A stretch of DNA of 44,141 nucleotides, taken from an uncultured bacterium. Lineage in GTDB: Bacteria > Bacteroidota > Bacteroidia > Bacteroidales > CAIXTV01. The position numbers and the translations under genes are program-made. The stretch spans positions 1 to 44,141 of the forward strand of contig CAIXTV010000099.1 of NCBI GenBank assembly GCA_903922465.1, written 5' to 3'. The notes beneath the pieces are model-generated. The model saw only the letters and a program-made list of their open reading frames with translations. It was not told the origin of the DNA and did not search any database. Positions within the stretch are counted from its first letter, which is position 1, and each line of letters starts with the position of its first letter. Positions 24,998-34,538 of the stretch are shown piece by piece.

Positions 24998-25975
24998 CTA
25001 TAGGACTTGTTTATCTTTCACCATCAAATATTTATTGAATTTAACATCCGACATTTTTGCCGTGAAATAGGCAAATCCCCATGTGATTATGAAGGCGAAT
25101 ATAACTCTTATGAGTAGCACTCCGCTCCAATGTCCGCCCAACGACATCACTAAAATGGTGTCTTCAAACACACTATGACAAAGCCCCATCAGCAGCATAG
25201 CATGAAAGATTTCGCGTTTGGTAATTTCTGCTTTTTGCGACTCCTTAATTATCATTGCCCCTCCATAAGAAATGCCCAGCGTCAATCCAATAATGGTTAT
25301 GGTGATGGCATGTTCTCCAATGCCTAGCAATCGAAGGGGTTTCGACAATAACTTCGTCATTAAGTCGACTAAACCCAAACTCTTAAGCAATTTAATTAAT
25401 GCAACCAATGAAAGTATCATCACGAAAACGAAAAAATAATTCTTTAACTGCCCAACCGACCATTCCAAAATCGACTCGCTAGGGGGAACGACGAATTTGC
25501 TAGCAAATGCGTGGGTGGTGTTTTCGAGTAAATCGAAAGAGGAATAAATCAAATGCAATATCAAACCGACAATAAAAGCAAATCCAAAACGAAGAAGAAA
25601 CATAACCATAAGTTTAATACCCGATTTGCGAGCAATAACAAGCTCAATCAAAAAAGTATGAGCAATTAACATCATTGTGGTTAAAATCGTAATTTGAGCA
25701 ACCGTCAAACTTGCGGTCTCAGGAATTGAAAGCATGGCAATAATTCCTCCATATAAATTCGAAAGCATGCCCGTAGCCCAAACAATTCCCATTTCGCCAG
25801 GCAAACCAGTCAAATGCATAATAGGCGAAAGCCCAAGTCCAATGTAATAAATTAAACCCGTCGCTTGAATGATTTTGACAAATATAGAAACGGGAATCAT
25901 GATTTTAAACAACATCGCACTCAGATGAATGGCTTCTGTGAAAATTTCATGGAATAAATCCTTAATACGAAGCAC
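24998..25975 (-). CDS. Nucleoside-recognition (Gate) domain membrane protein
   Basis: The 325-aa protein is largely hydrophobic with about eight membrane segments. It matches the Gate/nucleoside-recognition superfamily (YjiH/SpmA/SpmB-like), with internal duplication. One half carries GLSPIMHLTGLPGEMGIVWATGM and the other GEHAITITIIGLTLGISYGGAMI. The HALLMGLCHSVFEDT-type motif near the end is characteristic. The transported substrate is unknown; nucleosides are only implied by the domain name. It lies 7 bp downstream of mtgA on the same strand and probably shares its transcript. Confidence 0.85.
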   Translation of the reverse strand: MLRIKDLFHEIFTEAIHLSAMLFKIMIPVSIFVKIIQATGLIYYIGLGLSPIMHLTGLPGEMGIVWATGMLSNLYGGIIAMLSIPETASLTVAQITILTTMMLIAHTFLIELVIARKSGIKLMVMFLLRFGFAFIVGLILHLIYSSFDLLENTTHAFASKFVVPPSESILEWSVGQLKNYFFVFVMILSLVALIKLLKSLGLVDLMTKLLSKPLRLLGIGEHAITITIIGLTLGISYGGAMIIKESQKAEITKREIFHAMLLMGLCHSVFEDTILVMSLGGHWSGVLLIRVIFAFIITWGFAYFTAKMSDVKFNKYLMVKDKQVL

Positions 25976-25982
25976 CTTCTGT

Positions 25983-26693
25983 TTATTTAAATTTGATTCT
26001 ACCTATTTGAGCCATACGATTAACAATCCATCTTTGATGATTTGCTAAACGAGCCGAAGGCTTCAACGGATCGAAAAGCCTTGGATTTGGTAATATGGAA
26101 GCAATAGCCGCAGCTTCATTAACACTTAATTTTGATGCCGACTTCTTATAATAGGCCATTGATGCTTGTTCAGCACCATAAATACCATCACCCATTTCAA
26201 TAATATTGAGGTAAACCTCCAGAATTCTCTTTTTGCTCCAGAGCAATTCTATCATAAAAGTAAAATAAGCTTCGAAGCCCTTCCTAATGTAAGATCGCGA
26301 AGGCCACAAAAAAACATTTTTAGCTGTCTGTTGTGAAATTGTGCTGGCGCCTTTTATCTTTTTCCCCTTTTGATTTGAGTCATAAGCTTTTTCGATGGCT
26401 TCGAAATCAAAACCGTGATGGTCTAAAAACTTATTATCTTCCGACGAAACAACTGCTACAATTAAATTGGGCGAGATATTCTCAAGTGAAACCCATTTCT
26501 TGTCAATTTGCATGGGTTTGCCATCAAACTTCTGTTCAACAGCCCTAATAATCATTAAAGGAGAAATAGGAGGGTTAACAAATCTGAAAAGCAGAACCGA
26601 TAAAAAGCTTACAATTAAGAAGCCTAAACCAATTCGAAGCATTATCCTGAACAGTCTCCCGAAGAATTTTTTGTTTAATTTAAATTTGCTCAT
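25983..26693 (-). CDS. mtgA: Monofunctional peptidoglycan glycosyltransferase MtgA
   Basis: A single N-terminal membrane anchor (residues ~15-38) precedes a GT51 domain, which polymerises lipid II into glycan strands at the periplasmic face. Catalytic E85 lies in SSEDNKFLDHHGFD, followed by the GASTISQQTAKNVFL motif, then RILEVYLNIIEMGDGIYGAE. No transpeptidase domain is attached, and 236 aa is the normal MtgA size. It is divergent from bamD, 78 bp away. Confidence 0.95.
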   Translation of the reverse strand: MSKFKLNKKFFGRLFRIMLRIGLGFLIVSFLSVLLFRFVNPPISPLMIIRAVEQKFDGKPMQIDKKWVSLENISPNLIVAVVSSEDNKFLDHHGFDFEAIEKAYDSNQKGKKIKGASTISQQTAKNVFLWPSRSYIRKGFEAYFTFMIELLWSKKRILEVYLNIIEMGDGIYGAEQASMAYYKKSASKLSVNEAAAIASILPNPRLFDPLKPSARLANHQRWIVNRMAQIGRIKFK

Positions 26694-26759
26694 ATATTGG
26701 TTTGCAAAGTAACATAAAATATCTGAAAAGATTTTTCGTTAAAGCAAGCATAATTTTTG

Positions 26760-26767
26760 TAATTTTG
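26760..26767 (+). promoter_or_regulatory. -7-like element just before bamD
   Basis: TAATTTTG ends 4 bp before the bamD ATG at 26772. If used, transcription would start at or just before the start codon, giving a leaderless or near-leaderless mRNA. No clear TTG at -33 is seen. Confidence 0.35.
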
Positions 26768-26771
26768 CCGC

Positions 26772-27578
26772 ATGAAAAAAAGAATCTTGATTTTTCTCAT
26801 TTTATTAGCAACTATTGGCGTTTCTTGCGATCGATATAAAAAGATTCTCAAGGGAACTGATAAGGAACTTAAATACGAAACGGCAGTAAAGCTTTATAAA
26901 CAGCAGAACTATTCATCTGCCCTACAATTTTTCGAAGAACTTATTACCCTTTTCAGGGGAACCGATAAAGCCGAAATGGTATTTTATTATTATGCCTATT
27001 CTTATTATGGTACAGGCGATAATATGATGGCCAGTTTTCATTTTAAGAATTTCAGCAAATTATTTCCTGGCAGTAAATATTCTGAAGAGTGTGCCTTTAT
27101 GGCAGCCTATTGCAAATATAATGATGCCCCCGGATATTCACTTGACCAAGGTGCAACTATTGAAGCTATTAATGAATTACAACTGTTTGCCAATCTTTAT
27201 CCCAAAAGCGAAAAAATGCAACGCTGCAATGAGTTAATAGATGAACTCAGAAATCGTTTAGCTAAGAAATATTTCGACCTTGCTACTTTATATTATAGAA
27301 TTTCAAGCTATAATGCGGCTATCATTTCTTTTAATAATCTATTGAAAGAATATCCCGAAACAACTTATAGAGAAGAATCAATGCTGTTTCTTCTCAAATC
27401 AAACTTTTACTATGCTCAAAATAGTATTGATGAAAAGAAATTAGAAAGATTCAACACGACTATTGATGCATATAACACTTTTACAGCTACTTTCCCTGTC
27501 ACCAAGTTTAAAAAAGAAGCAGAAAGTGTTTACAACAATTCGATTAAAGAGATTAATAAACTTAAAAAAAGTAATTAA
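26772..27578 (+). CDS. bamD: Outer-membrane assembly lipoprotein BamD
   Basis: A lipoprotein signal peptide ends in IGVSC with C19 as the lipidated cysteine, so the protein is anchored in the outer membrane facing the periplasm. TPR-like helical repeats fill the rest, for example YKQQNYSSALQFFEELITLF, YYAYSYYGTGDNMMASFHF and YNAAIISFNNLLKEYP. It works with BamA to insert beta-barrels. At 268 aa it is typical for Bacteroidota. It heads a tightly packed plus-strand run with rpoZ, coaBC, porD and recN. Confidence 0.93.
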   Translation: MKKRILIFLILLATIGVSCDRYKKILKGTDKELKYETAVKLYKQQNYSSALQFFEELITLFRGTDKAEMVFYYYAYSYYGTGDNMMASFHFKNFSKLFPGSKYSEECAFMAAYCKYNDAPGYSLDQGATIEAINELQLFANLYPKSEKMQRCNELIDELRNRLAKKYFDLATLYYRISSYNAAIISFNNLLKEYPETTYREESMLFLLKSNFYYAQNSIDEKKLERFNTTIDAYNTFTATFPVTKFKKEAESVYNNSIKEINKLKKSN

Positions 27579-27580
27579 GT

Positions 27581-27913
27581 ATGGACTATAAAAAGATTAA
27601 AACTGGTAACCTTGCAATAACAAGAAATCTAGGTGATTTATCCGCTAAGGTTGGCAATCTTTATGAAAGTGTTTCAATAATTTCAAAGAGAGCAAACCAA
27701 ATTTCTTTGACAATTAAGGAAGAGTTACATCAAAAGATAGCTGAATTTCAAACTTCTAATGATAATTTAGAAGAAATATTCGAAAACAGAGAACAAATTG
27801 AAATTGCACGCTATTTCGAACAACTTCCAAAACCAACCCTTCTTGCTATTCACGAATTTATGAATGATCAGGTCTATTTTCGTAATCCAGCTGGGGACGA
27901 TAACGCATTCTAA
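27581..27913 (+). CDS. rpoZ: RNA polymerase omega subunit (Rpb6-like)
   Basis: The 110-aa protein follows bamD after 2 bp. It shows the phylum's omega pattern: TRNLGDLSAKVGNLYESVSI, then ISKRANQISLTIKEEL, then ENREQIEIARYFEQLPKPTL. These correspond to the conserved omega helices that clamp the beta' C-terminus, with a longer C-terminal tail than the gammaproteobacterial protein. It aids RNA polymerase assembly. Position between bamD and coaBC is the usual Bacteroidota arrangement. Confidence 0.9.
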   Translation: MDYKKIKTGNLAITRNLGDLSAKVGNLYESVSIISKRANQISLTIKEELHQKIAEFQTSNDNLEEIFENREQIEIARYFEQLPKPTLLAIHEFMNDQVYFRNPAGDDNAF

Positions 27914-27939
27914 ATCACATACTGCCAAAACCTTTTTCT

Positions 27940-29151
27940 ATGCTGGCAGGAAAAAAAATATTATTAGGCATTAGTGGTGGAATAGCTGCTTATAAGTCCT
28001 TATTCTTAATTCGCTTACTTAAGAAAGCAGGTGCTGAAGTAAAAGTAATTGTTACTAAGAACGCGCTTGAATTTGTCACTAAAGTTAGCTTAGAGACACT
28101 ATCGCAGGAGAAAATTTATTGTGATGTATTTGCTCAGGATAATGATTATTCAACTGAGCATGTTGCATTGACCGATTGGGGTGATATTATGATAGTTGCT
28201 CCTGCAACAGGAAACATTATAGGTAAGTTTGCTCACGCCATTGCCGATGATGCCTTATCAACAGCATTTTTAGCTTTTGATAAAAAGGTATTTCTTGCCC
28301 CTGCAATGAATTCTAAGATGTATAGTAACCCAGCAATGCTTGATGCAATAGATATTCTTAAAAGTAGAAGCATTCATATTATAGAAGCTACCGAAGGAAT
28401 CCTTGCATGTGGATATGAAGGAAAGGGTAGGATGGAAGAACCTGAAACTATTTTTAATATTATTGAAGAACACTTCTCGAAAGAACAAAAATATATTGGA
28501 AAGAATGTGCTGATTACTGCCGGTCCTACTATTGAACCTCTCGATCCTGTGCGTTTTATAAGTAATCATTCTTCAGGAATAATGGGTTTTTCTATTGCTA
28601 ATGAATTTGCTTTGCAAGGCGCGAAAGTTACTTTGATTAGTGGTCCGCTAGCTAAACCTATTGCTATTGACCCTGAAATATCTTTAATAAACATAACTAC
28701 TGCTAGGGAAATGCATAACAAAGTAATTGAAGCGTTCGGAAAAGCAGATATTTGTGTTATGGCGGCAGCGGTTGCTGACTTTACTCCAGAGAAAATATCA
28801 ATAAAGAAAATAAAAAAGAGTTCTGATACAATCAATATCAAACTTGTTAGAACTACTGATATTCTGAAGGAATTAGGGACAAAGAAGAATCCAAAACAGA
28901 TATTAGTTGGGTTTGCCCTAGAAACTGACAATGAAATTTCTAATGCAACTGTAAAGTTGCATACTAAAAACCTCGATTGTATCGTTCTTAACTCATTAAA
29001 TGATAAAGGTGCTGGTTTTGGAACTTCTACTAATAAAATTTCTATTATAAAAAGAGACGGAACTTGTCGGAATTATCCTTTAAAAAATAAAAATGAAGTG
29101 GCTTTTGATATTGTGAACTTTATTTTTAGTAATTTTATCGAAGGTAAATAA
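27940..29151 (+). CDS. coaBC: Bifunctional phosphopantothenoylcysteine decarboxylase / phosphopantothenate–cysteine ligase
   Basis: CoaBC carries out two steps of coenzyme A synthesis. The N-terminal FMN-dependent CoaC half (residues ~1-180) has GGIAAYK, catalytic H74 in TEHVALTDW, PAMN at 121-124 and C157 in ILACGYEGKGRM. The C-terminal CoaB half (~187-403) has the Rossmann-like start NVLITAGPTIEPLDPVRFIS and a later KKNPKQILVGFALET segment. All key residues for both activities are visible. Spacing to the neighbours is small, consistent with an operon. Confidence 0.96.
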   Translation: MLAGKKILLGISGGIAAYKSLFLIRLLKKAGAEVKVIVTKNALEFVTKVSLETLSQEKIYCDVFAQDNDYSTEHVALTDWGDIMIVAPATGNIIGKFAHAIADDALSTAFLAFDKKVFLAPAMNSKMYSNPAMLDAIDILKSRSIHIIEATEGILACGYEGKGRMEEPETIFNIIEEHFSKEQKYIGKNVLITAGPTIEPLDPVRFISNHSSGIMGFSIANEFALQGAKVTLISGPLAKPIAIDPEISLINITTAREMHNKVIEAFGKADICVMAAAVADFTPEKISIKKIKKSSDTINIKLVRTTDILKELGTKKNPKQILVGFALETDNEISNATVKLHTKNLDCIVLNSLNDKGAGFGTSTNKISIIKRDGTCRNYPLKNKNEVAFDIVNFIFSNFIEGK

Positions 29152-29163
29152 ATTGATTTAGAT

Positions 29164-30078
29164 ATGAACTTTTATATGTATAAAAAAATATTTTCAACGG
29201 TAATTTTTGTGCTCCTTAGCGTAATTGCTTCAGCACAAGAATTTAATTGTAGCATAAGTGTTTCGTCTCCACAGGTTCAAGGGACAGATAAAGATGTGTA
29301 TGATAAAATGCAAAAAGCCCTTTACGAGTTTGTAAACAACCGTAAGTGGACTAATTACACTTTTAAAGTTGAAGAACGAATTGAATGCACGCTTCAAATT
29401 AACATAACGGAAAGAGTCTCTACCGACGAGTTTAAAGGAACATTGAATATTGCCCTTCGTCGGCCTGTTTTCAATGCTTCATACAACTCTACATTGTTTA
29501 ATCATATTGATAAAGACATTCAAATTAATTATATTGAATCGCAAGCTCTTGATTTTAGCGATAATGCTTACACTTCAAGTTTGACTTCATTGGTGGCTTA
29601 TTATTTATATTTCTTTTTAGGTATGGAGTTCGATACCTATTCGCCAAAAGGAGGAACAATATATTTTGATAAAGCTCAGAACATTGTGAATTTGGCTCAA
29701 AGTGCTAATGAAAAGGGTTGGAAGTCGTATGAAAACCAAAAGAACAGATATTGGCTCGTTGAGAATGCATTAAACAGTGCTTACGGCGATATGAGAATGG
29801 CAATGTATAAATATCATAGGCTTGGACTTGATGCAATGTATGATAATGTGGATGTTAGTCGCTCAGTAATTTTGGATGCATTGGAACTATTAAAGAAAAC
29901 CAATAACGAAAAATCAGGGCTTATCCTCATGACAACCATCATGTATTCGAAAGCTGACGAATTGGTTAATATTTTTTCTACAGGATCGGCAACCGATAAA
30001 ACAAGAGCTTATAACATTCTGAAAGAAATTGATCCGGGTAATTTAAGCAAATACTCCAAAATTACTGCTAATAACTAA
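29164..30078 (+). CDS. porD: PorD/DUF4835 protein linked to type IX secretion
   Basis: The 304-aa protein has a signal peptide (residues ~5-22, ending VIASAQ) and the DUF4835 body beginning EFNCSISVSSPQVQGTDKDV, with LQINITERVSTDEFKGTLNI and MEFDTYSPKGG further on. DUF4835 corresponds to PorD, reported to be needed for type IX secretion in Porphyromonas; its precise role is unclear. This agrees with the T9SS sorting domains on three other proteins in the window. It sits 12 bp after coaBC and 6 bp before recN. Confidence 0.88.
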   Translation: MNFYMYKKIFSTVIFVLLSVIASAQEFNCSISVSSPQVQGTDKDVYDKMQKALYEFVNNRKWTNYTFKVEERIECTLQINITERVSTDEFKGTLNIALRRPVFNASYNSTLFNHIDKDIQINYIESQALDFSDNAYTSSLTSLVAYYLYFFLGMEFDTYSPKGGTIYFDKAQNIVNLAQSANEKGWKSYENQKNRYWLVENALNSAYGDMRMAMYKYHRLGLDAMYDNVDVSRSVILDALELLKKTNNEKSGLILMTTIMYSKADELVNIFSTGSATDKTRAYNILKEIDPGNLSKYSKITANN

Positions 30079-30084
30079 TTTCTC

Positions 30085-31740
30085 ATGTTAAAGCATCTAT
30101 CTATTGAAAACTATGCATTGATAGACCAACTTGACATAGACTTTTTTGATGATTTTTCAGTTATTTCAGGGGAAACAGGTGCAGGGAAATCCATCCTTTT
30201 AGGCGCTTTATCTTTAATTTTAGGGCAACGTGCTGACGTTATGACCTTGCGCGATAAAAACAAAAAATGCATTATCGAAGGTACTTTTGATGTTTCTCAG
30301 TATGAGCTCGAAACATTTTTTAACGACAATGACCTCGATTACACCCAAAATTCAATTTTCAGAAGAGAAATTAACCCTCAAGGGAAATCAAGAGCATTTA
30401 TAAACGATACGCCGGTTAATTTAAACATCCTAAAAGAAATCAGCGAACAGTTAATTAATATTCATTCGCAAAACGAAATTCTTACGCTACATCAATCTGA
30501 TTTTCAGCTTTCGGTAATAGATAGTTTTGCAGGTATTTCTGATAAGGTGAAAGAATACGCTCTTGAATTTAAGTTTTACAAAAAGCTGTCATCTCAATTA
30601 GATGAGCTTTTGGAGCAAGAACGACAATCAAAAACCAACTTCGATTATTACCAGTTTCTTTTCACCGAACTTGAGAACTCTAACCTTAAACCAGGAGAGT
30701 ATCATGAAATTGAGAGTCTACTTCAGTTACAATTAAATATTTCCGATTTTAAGAGCAGTGTTTCGCAATGCACTCACTTACTTTCCGAATCGGATGAAAA
30801 TATTATCGAGCGAATTAATTTCGTTCGTAGCCTATTGCAGAAGCATAAATCATACTTCCCCGGCGATGTTTCACTTTTCGAAAGAATTGATTCGGTGTAT
30901 GTTGAAATTAAAGATATTTCTTCTGAGTTAAATTCGATTCAGGATAATATTGTTGCTAATCCTGAAGAAATTGACAAACTTTCAATGCGCATTGACTTGC
31001 TGAATCATTTGTTGCAAAAACATCATGTTGAAGAAGTTGAAAAACTAATTGATATTCAAAACGACTTATCTGATAAACTCCTTTTGACTTCTGATTTAAG
31101 TGAAGCTGTTGAGAAATTAAGAAAATCTACCCACAAACAGTTCGAAAAAATCAGCATCTTGGCCAATGCTTTAAGTAAACTTAGAGGAAAAGCCATTCCC
31201 TTGGTTGAAAAAGAACTGAAAAGTTTATTTGCTGAGTTGGCAATGCCTGATGCCCTAATACAAATCAGATTAACTGAAGCTGAAATCCTTAACAATACGG
31301 GTAAAGATTACATACGCTTTTATTTTTCTGCTAACAAAGGTTTTGAACCTCAGGAAATAAGCAAAGTAGCTTCTGGAGGTGAAACTTCGAGGGTATTGCT
31401 GGCAATTAAATCACTGATATCGAAAAGCAATTTGTTGCCTACGATTATTTTTGATGAAATTGACAATGGAGTATCGGGACAAGTTGCATCAAAAGTGGCT
31501 AACATTATGAAGAAATTGAGTGGAAATATGCAAGTGATTGCTATTACACATTTGCCTCAAATTGCTGCCATTGGCAAACAACATTATCTTGTGTTTAAAC
31601 AAAACAGGGGAGAAGTTGTTAATTCTACTATTAAACTGCTCAGCAAGGAGGAGCACATTCAGGAAGTTGCCCGAATGTTGAGTAGCGATAAAATTACCGA
31701 TACCTCTATTGAAGCTGCTAAACAACTAATTAATATTTAA
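30085..31740 (+). CDS. recN: DNA repair protein RecN
   Basis: RecN is an SMC-like ATPase in recombinational repair of double-strand breaks. Walker A GETGAGKS is at residues 29-36. The ABC signature (VASGGETSRVLLAIKSL) and Walker B (TIIFDEIDNGVSG) lie near the C-terminus, with two coiled-coil arms between (~150-370). Length (551 aa) is standard. It follows porD by 6 bp. No LexA-type site was recognised upstream, as expected if it is transcribed with the operon. Confidence 0.96.
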   Translation: MLKHLSIENYALIDQLDIDFFDDFSVISGETGAGKSILLGALSLILGQRADVMTLRDKNKKCIIEGTFDVSQYELETFFNDNDLDYTQNSIFRREINPQGKSRAFINDTPVNLNILKEISEQLINIHSQNEILTLHQSDFQLSVIDSFAGISDKVKEYALEFKFYKKLSSQLDELLEQERQSKTNFDYYQFLFTELENSNLKPGEYHEIESLLQLQLNISDFKSSVSQCTHLLSESDENIIERINFVRSLLQKHKSYFPGDVSLFERIDSVYVEIKDISSELNSIQDNIVANPEEIDKLSMRIDLLNHLLQKHHVEEVEKLIDIQNDLSDKLLLTSDLSEAVEKLRKSTHKQFEKISILANALSKLRGKAIPLVEKELKSLFAELAMPDALIQIRLTEAEILNNTGKDYIRFYFSANKGFEPQEISKVASGGETSRVLLAIKSLISKSNLLPTIIFDEIDNGVSGQVASKVANIMKKLSGNMQVIAITHLPQIAAIGKQHYLVFKQNRGEVVNSTIKLLSKEEHIQEVARMLSSDKITDTSIEAAKQLINI

Positions 31741-31842
31741 AGACCGAAGTTCAATTTTCCATTTCTCAAATTAAAAAGGAAGTAGATGGAATTTAATACT
31801 TGAAATTTTTCTTGCATTACATCAATAATTAATCAAAAAATC

Positions 31843-32679
31843 ATGGCATATAATTTACTGAATAACAAAAAAGGAATCATATTTGGTGCCTTAGACGAAA
31901 ACTCTATTGCTTGGCAAGTGGCTCTGAAGGCTCACGAAGAAGGTGCAAAGTTTGTTTTAACAAATAGTCCAGTTGCATTGCGCAAAGGGGATATATATAA
32001 GTTAGCAGAAATTTGTGGTAATGCACAGGTAATAGGTGCTGATGTTACAAGCATAGAGGATTTAACAGCGCTTTTCGGTAGTTCAATGGAGGTATTAGGG
32101 GGGAAGCTCGATTTTATTCTCCATTCGGTGGGAATGTCGCCCAATGTGAGAAAGGGCTTAGATTATATGGAATTAGATTATGATTATTTCATGAAGACCA
32201 TCGACATTTCGGCTATGTCGCTGCATAAAGTATTGGCGACGGCCAAAAAATTTGATGCCCTGAACGAATGGGGCTCAGTGGTTACTTTAAGTTACATTGC
32301 CTCACAGCGTACCTACGCTTCCTACAGCGATATGGCGCAAGCCAAAGCCATGCTAGAGTCTATCGTTAGAAGTTTCGGCTATCATTATGGCAGGTATAAC
32401 AACGTGAGAGTGAATAGTGTTTCACAATCGCCAACACTTACTACTGCAGGCACAGGAGTTACCGGTTTTAATGCTTTTTATTCATATGCACAATGCATGT
32501 CGCCATTGGGAAATGCAAGTTCTAAGGAATGTGCCGATTATTGCGTCACTCTCTTTTCTGATTTAACTCGCAAGGTTACCATGCAAAATCTCTTCCACGA
32601 TGGGGGATATTCAAATATGGGAATTAGCGAACGCCTTATTACCGATTGCTTTTCTTGCCAGGGAAATTGCCAAGAGTAG
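31843..32679 (+). CDS. fabI: Enoyl-[acyl-carrier-protein] reductase FabI
   Basis: FabI performs the last reduction of each fatty-acid elongation cycle. The 278-aa short-chain dehydrogenase fold starts with the FabI-type nucleotide site KKGIIFGALDENSIAW. It has Y151 in the LSYIASQ strand and the active-site pair Y161-x6-K168 (YSDMAQAK). The tail carries an unusual cysteine cluster (CFSCQGNCQE). It lies 102 bp after recN, so it may have its own promoter. Confidence 0.94.
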   Translation: MAYNLLNNKKGIIFGALDENSIAWQVALKAHEEGAKFVLTNSPVALRKGDIYKLAEICGNAQVIGADVTSIEDLTALFGSSMEVLGGKLDFILHSVGMSPNVRKGLDYMELDYDYFMKTIDISAMSLHKVLATAKKFDALNEWGSVVTLSYIASQRTYASYSDMAQAKAMLESIVRSFGYHYGRYNNVRVNSVSQSPTLTTAGTGVTGFNAFYSYAQCMSPLGNASSKECADYCVTLFSDLTRKVTMQNLFHDGGYSNMGISERLITDCFSCQGNCQE

Positions 32680-33659
32680 GAGAGGGCTCATCGCTACATT
32701 TCATTATTAAACCCTTAAAGAGGGCAATAGTATGCTGAAAAAATTGTAGGTCGAAATGAATGTTTTGACTGGAAGCATTTAATCTGAGGCTTACGCTCCA
32801 AAGGCAATTCATAGGTAGGCATCCAATTTATTGTGCTTATTGAAAAACATAAGTATAAAACTAAAGAGAATATTCCTTAAGGTGAATCTTATTACAATTA
32901 CTATATCGCATTGTAAAACAAGCTCTTAATTTGTAACTATAAGCTAAAAGGAGAAGCGTAACTTTTCTTCTTATTTCAGTAATTTCTTAAATAAGCTTGA
33001 AGGTTTAATTTCGAAAGGCTTGATTTTATTAAGGAGGAAGCTATTTTTAATTTCGGACGGCTAGAAACTTCCTTCGGACGGCTAGAAATTTCCTTCGGAC
33101 GGCTAGAATCTTCTTTCGGACTCTTAGAATTCGCTTCGGACGGCTAGAATTTTCTTTCGGACTCTTAGAATTCGCTTCGGATGGCTAGAATTTTCTTTCG
33201 GACGGCTAGAATCTTCTTTCGTACTCTTAGAATTCGCTTCGTAATGCTGGAAAATAGCTTAGGATTGTTATATCATTTCTACTCTATATTTGAATTAGGA
33301 AGATATTGGAAAAACTCTCCCAGAAAAGTAAAACAAAACATTTAAGTGCCACAGATTCACAGATTCTTTAATTGAGAATCAGAATTATCAGTGGAAATGT
33401 ATTTCACATAGTATTGGTATGGAAGTTACTACGAAATGATTTAAGAATAAGGATTATTCCTTTATAATTTAAACTTATGAGTAGGCTCGCCCTGGATAAG
33501 TATGGCTGATTTTAGATGTATCCACAAACCCAACGGATTAGGTTTGCAACATATATCTCTAATAAACATCCCTTATTCGAAGATTAAAGGAAAATTGAGT
33601 TTTATATAAGAAGCTTATTATATAAGATAAGAAGCTTTTTTAGAGTTGAATTTAACGTT
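32680..33659. other. 980-bp gene-free interval
   Basis: No coding sequence is supported. It holds array C (33052-33257) and two copies of ATAAGAAGCTT (33606-33616 and 33627-33637) that can pair through AAGCTT before six T, a weak terminator candidate on the plus strand. Around 33350 the phrase GCCACAGATTCACAGATTC resembles a motif I recall as dispersed in other Bacteroidota. Confidence 0.65.
33052..33257. repeat. 20/21-bp-period array C, ten units
   Basis: Ten units start at 33052, 33073, 33094, 33115, 33135, 33156, 33176, 33197, 33218 and 33238. Two subtypes occur: a 21-bp form beginning TTCGGACGGCTAGAA and a 20-bp form beginning TTCGGACTCTTAGAATTCGC. The order is L L L S L S L L S plus a degenerate end, where L is the long and S the short form. 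The single-base length changes break any reading frame, so it is not a coding repeat. Confidence 0.9.
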
Positions 33660-34391
33660 TTAAGAGGGGAGAGGGAGTGGTGGAGCCGTTTTTGGTTGAT
33701 AATTTAATTTTTTAATTGTTGTTGAGTATGAAAACTCGCTGCGTACGGCTTTGTCATCGTAATAAAATTTATACGCTATTTTGGCAATGCCAATAACTTG
33801 TTTGTAAATGGCATTGAGGGCTATAACACCATCCTGGGTTATTTCTTTAGCACCTCCTTTGAAGGTTTCCTGAGTTATGTTAGCATTTTTGAGCACTTCA
33901 GCATAAGCGGAAATGGAGGTAATGATGGGATCATCGGTACCTGCTGCAGTGATTTCTGCTATTAGAGCAGGAGTCATATTTTGCTTAAAAGTATAGAGAA
34001 GAGAAACCAAAGCTTCCTGATCTTTTTGTTGAGATTTTAGGTGGTAAGAAGAATAACCTAACTGAGTGAGTATTTCTTTTAGACGAACTTTGTTGGATTC
34101 GAAATCCACTTTTATTTGAACTTTAAGTTCGGCAAGATCTTTTAATGCATTTCTTTGAATTACGCGAAGGGTTTGTGTGGCCTGACGTCTTTCTTTTGCA
34201 TTATCGATGCCCAAAATATTTTGAAAAGCATCGTCGATAGTGGTTTTTATGCCTCCAAAAAATGGGTCGTCCCAAGCGGAGCGCTTTGAGATTAGAAATG
34301 CTTTGTGAACTATTGCTTGTTCGATGATTATAGCACATCCAGTAAGCATATCTTCGTCTTTACCTTTAAAAAATCTAACAATAAATATCAT
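33660..34391 (-). CDS. Bacteroidota protein of unknown function, helical, 243 aa
   Basis: The protein appears all-helical with no signal peptide. The N-terminal part has CAIIIEQAIVHKAFLISKRS and DPFFGGIKTTIDDAFQNILG. A middle coiled region follows (ERRQATQTLRVIQRNALKDL), and the C-terminal helix region contains NAIYKQVIGIAKIAYKFYYD. The tail is proline-rich (APPLPLPS). I do not recognise a named family, and no catalytic motif stands out. The start at 34391 is preferred because the 32 residues before it are low-complexity and end in ordinary leader-like sequence. Array C lies 400 bp beyond its 3' end. Confidence 0.75.
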   Translation of the reverse strand: MIFIVRFFKGKDEDMLTGCAIIIEQAIVHKAFLISKRSAWDDPFFGGIKTTIDDAFQNILGIDNAKERRQATQTLRVIQRNALKDLAELKVQIKVDFESNKVRLKEILTQLGYSSYHLKSQQKDQEALVSLLYTFKQNMTPALIAEITAAGTDDPIITSISAYAEVLKNANITQETFKGGAKEITQDGVIALNAIYKQVIGIAKIAYKFYYDDKAVRSEFSYSTTIKKLNYQPKTAPPLPLPS

Positions 34392-34538
34392 TTTGTTGGT
34401 TATTAGTGGTTTATATTTCTGCTTTTGTTGTAATATTAAGTATATTAATTTGGCTGTAAAAATAATATTAGTATTTGAATTGACCAAACATTTATTGAAT
34501 TATTTTTTATCTTTTTTTTTATTGAATGATAATTGTTT

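Noticed and set aside
16561-33257. The 21-bp arrays as CRISPR arrays
   Set aside because: Units are contiguous with no spacers, and no cas genes are present.
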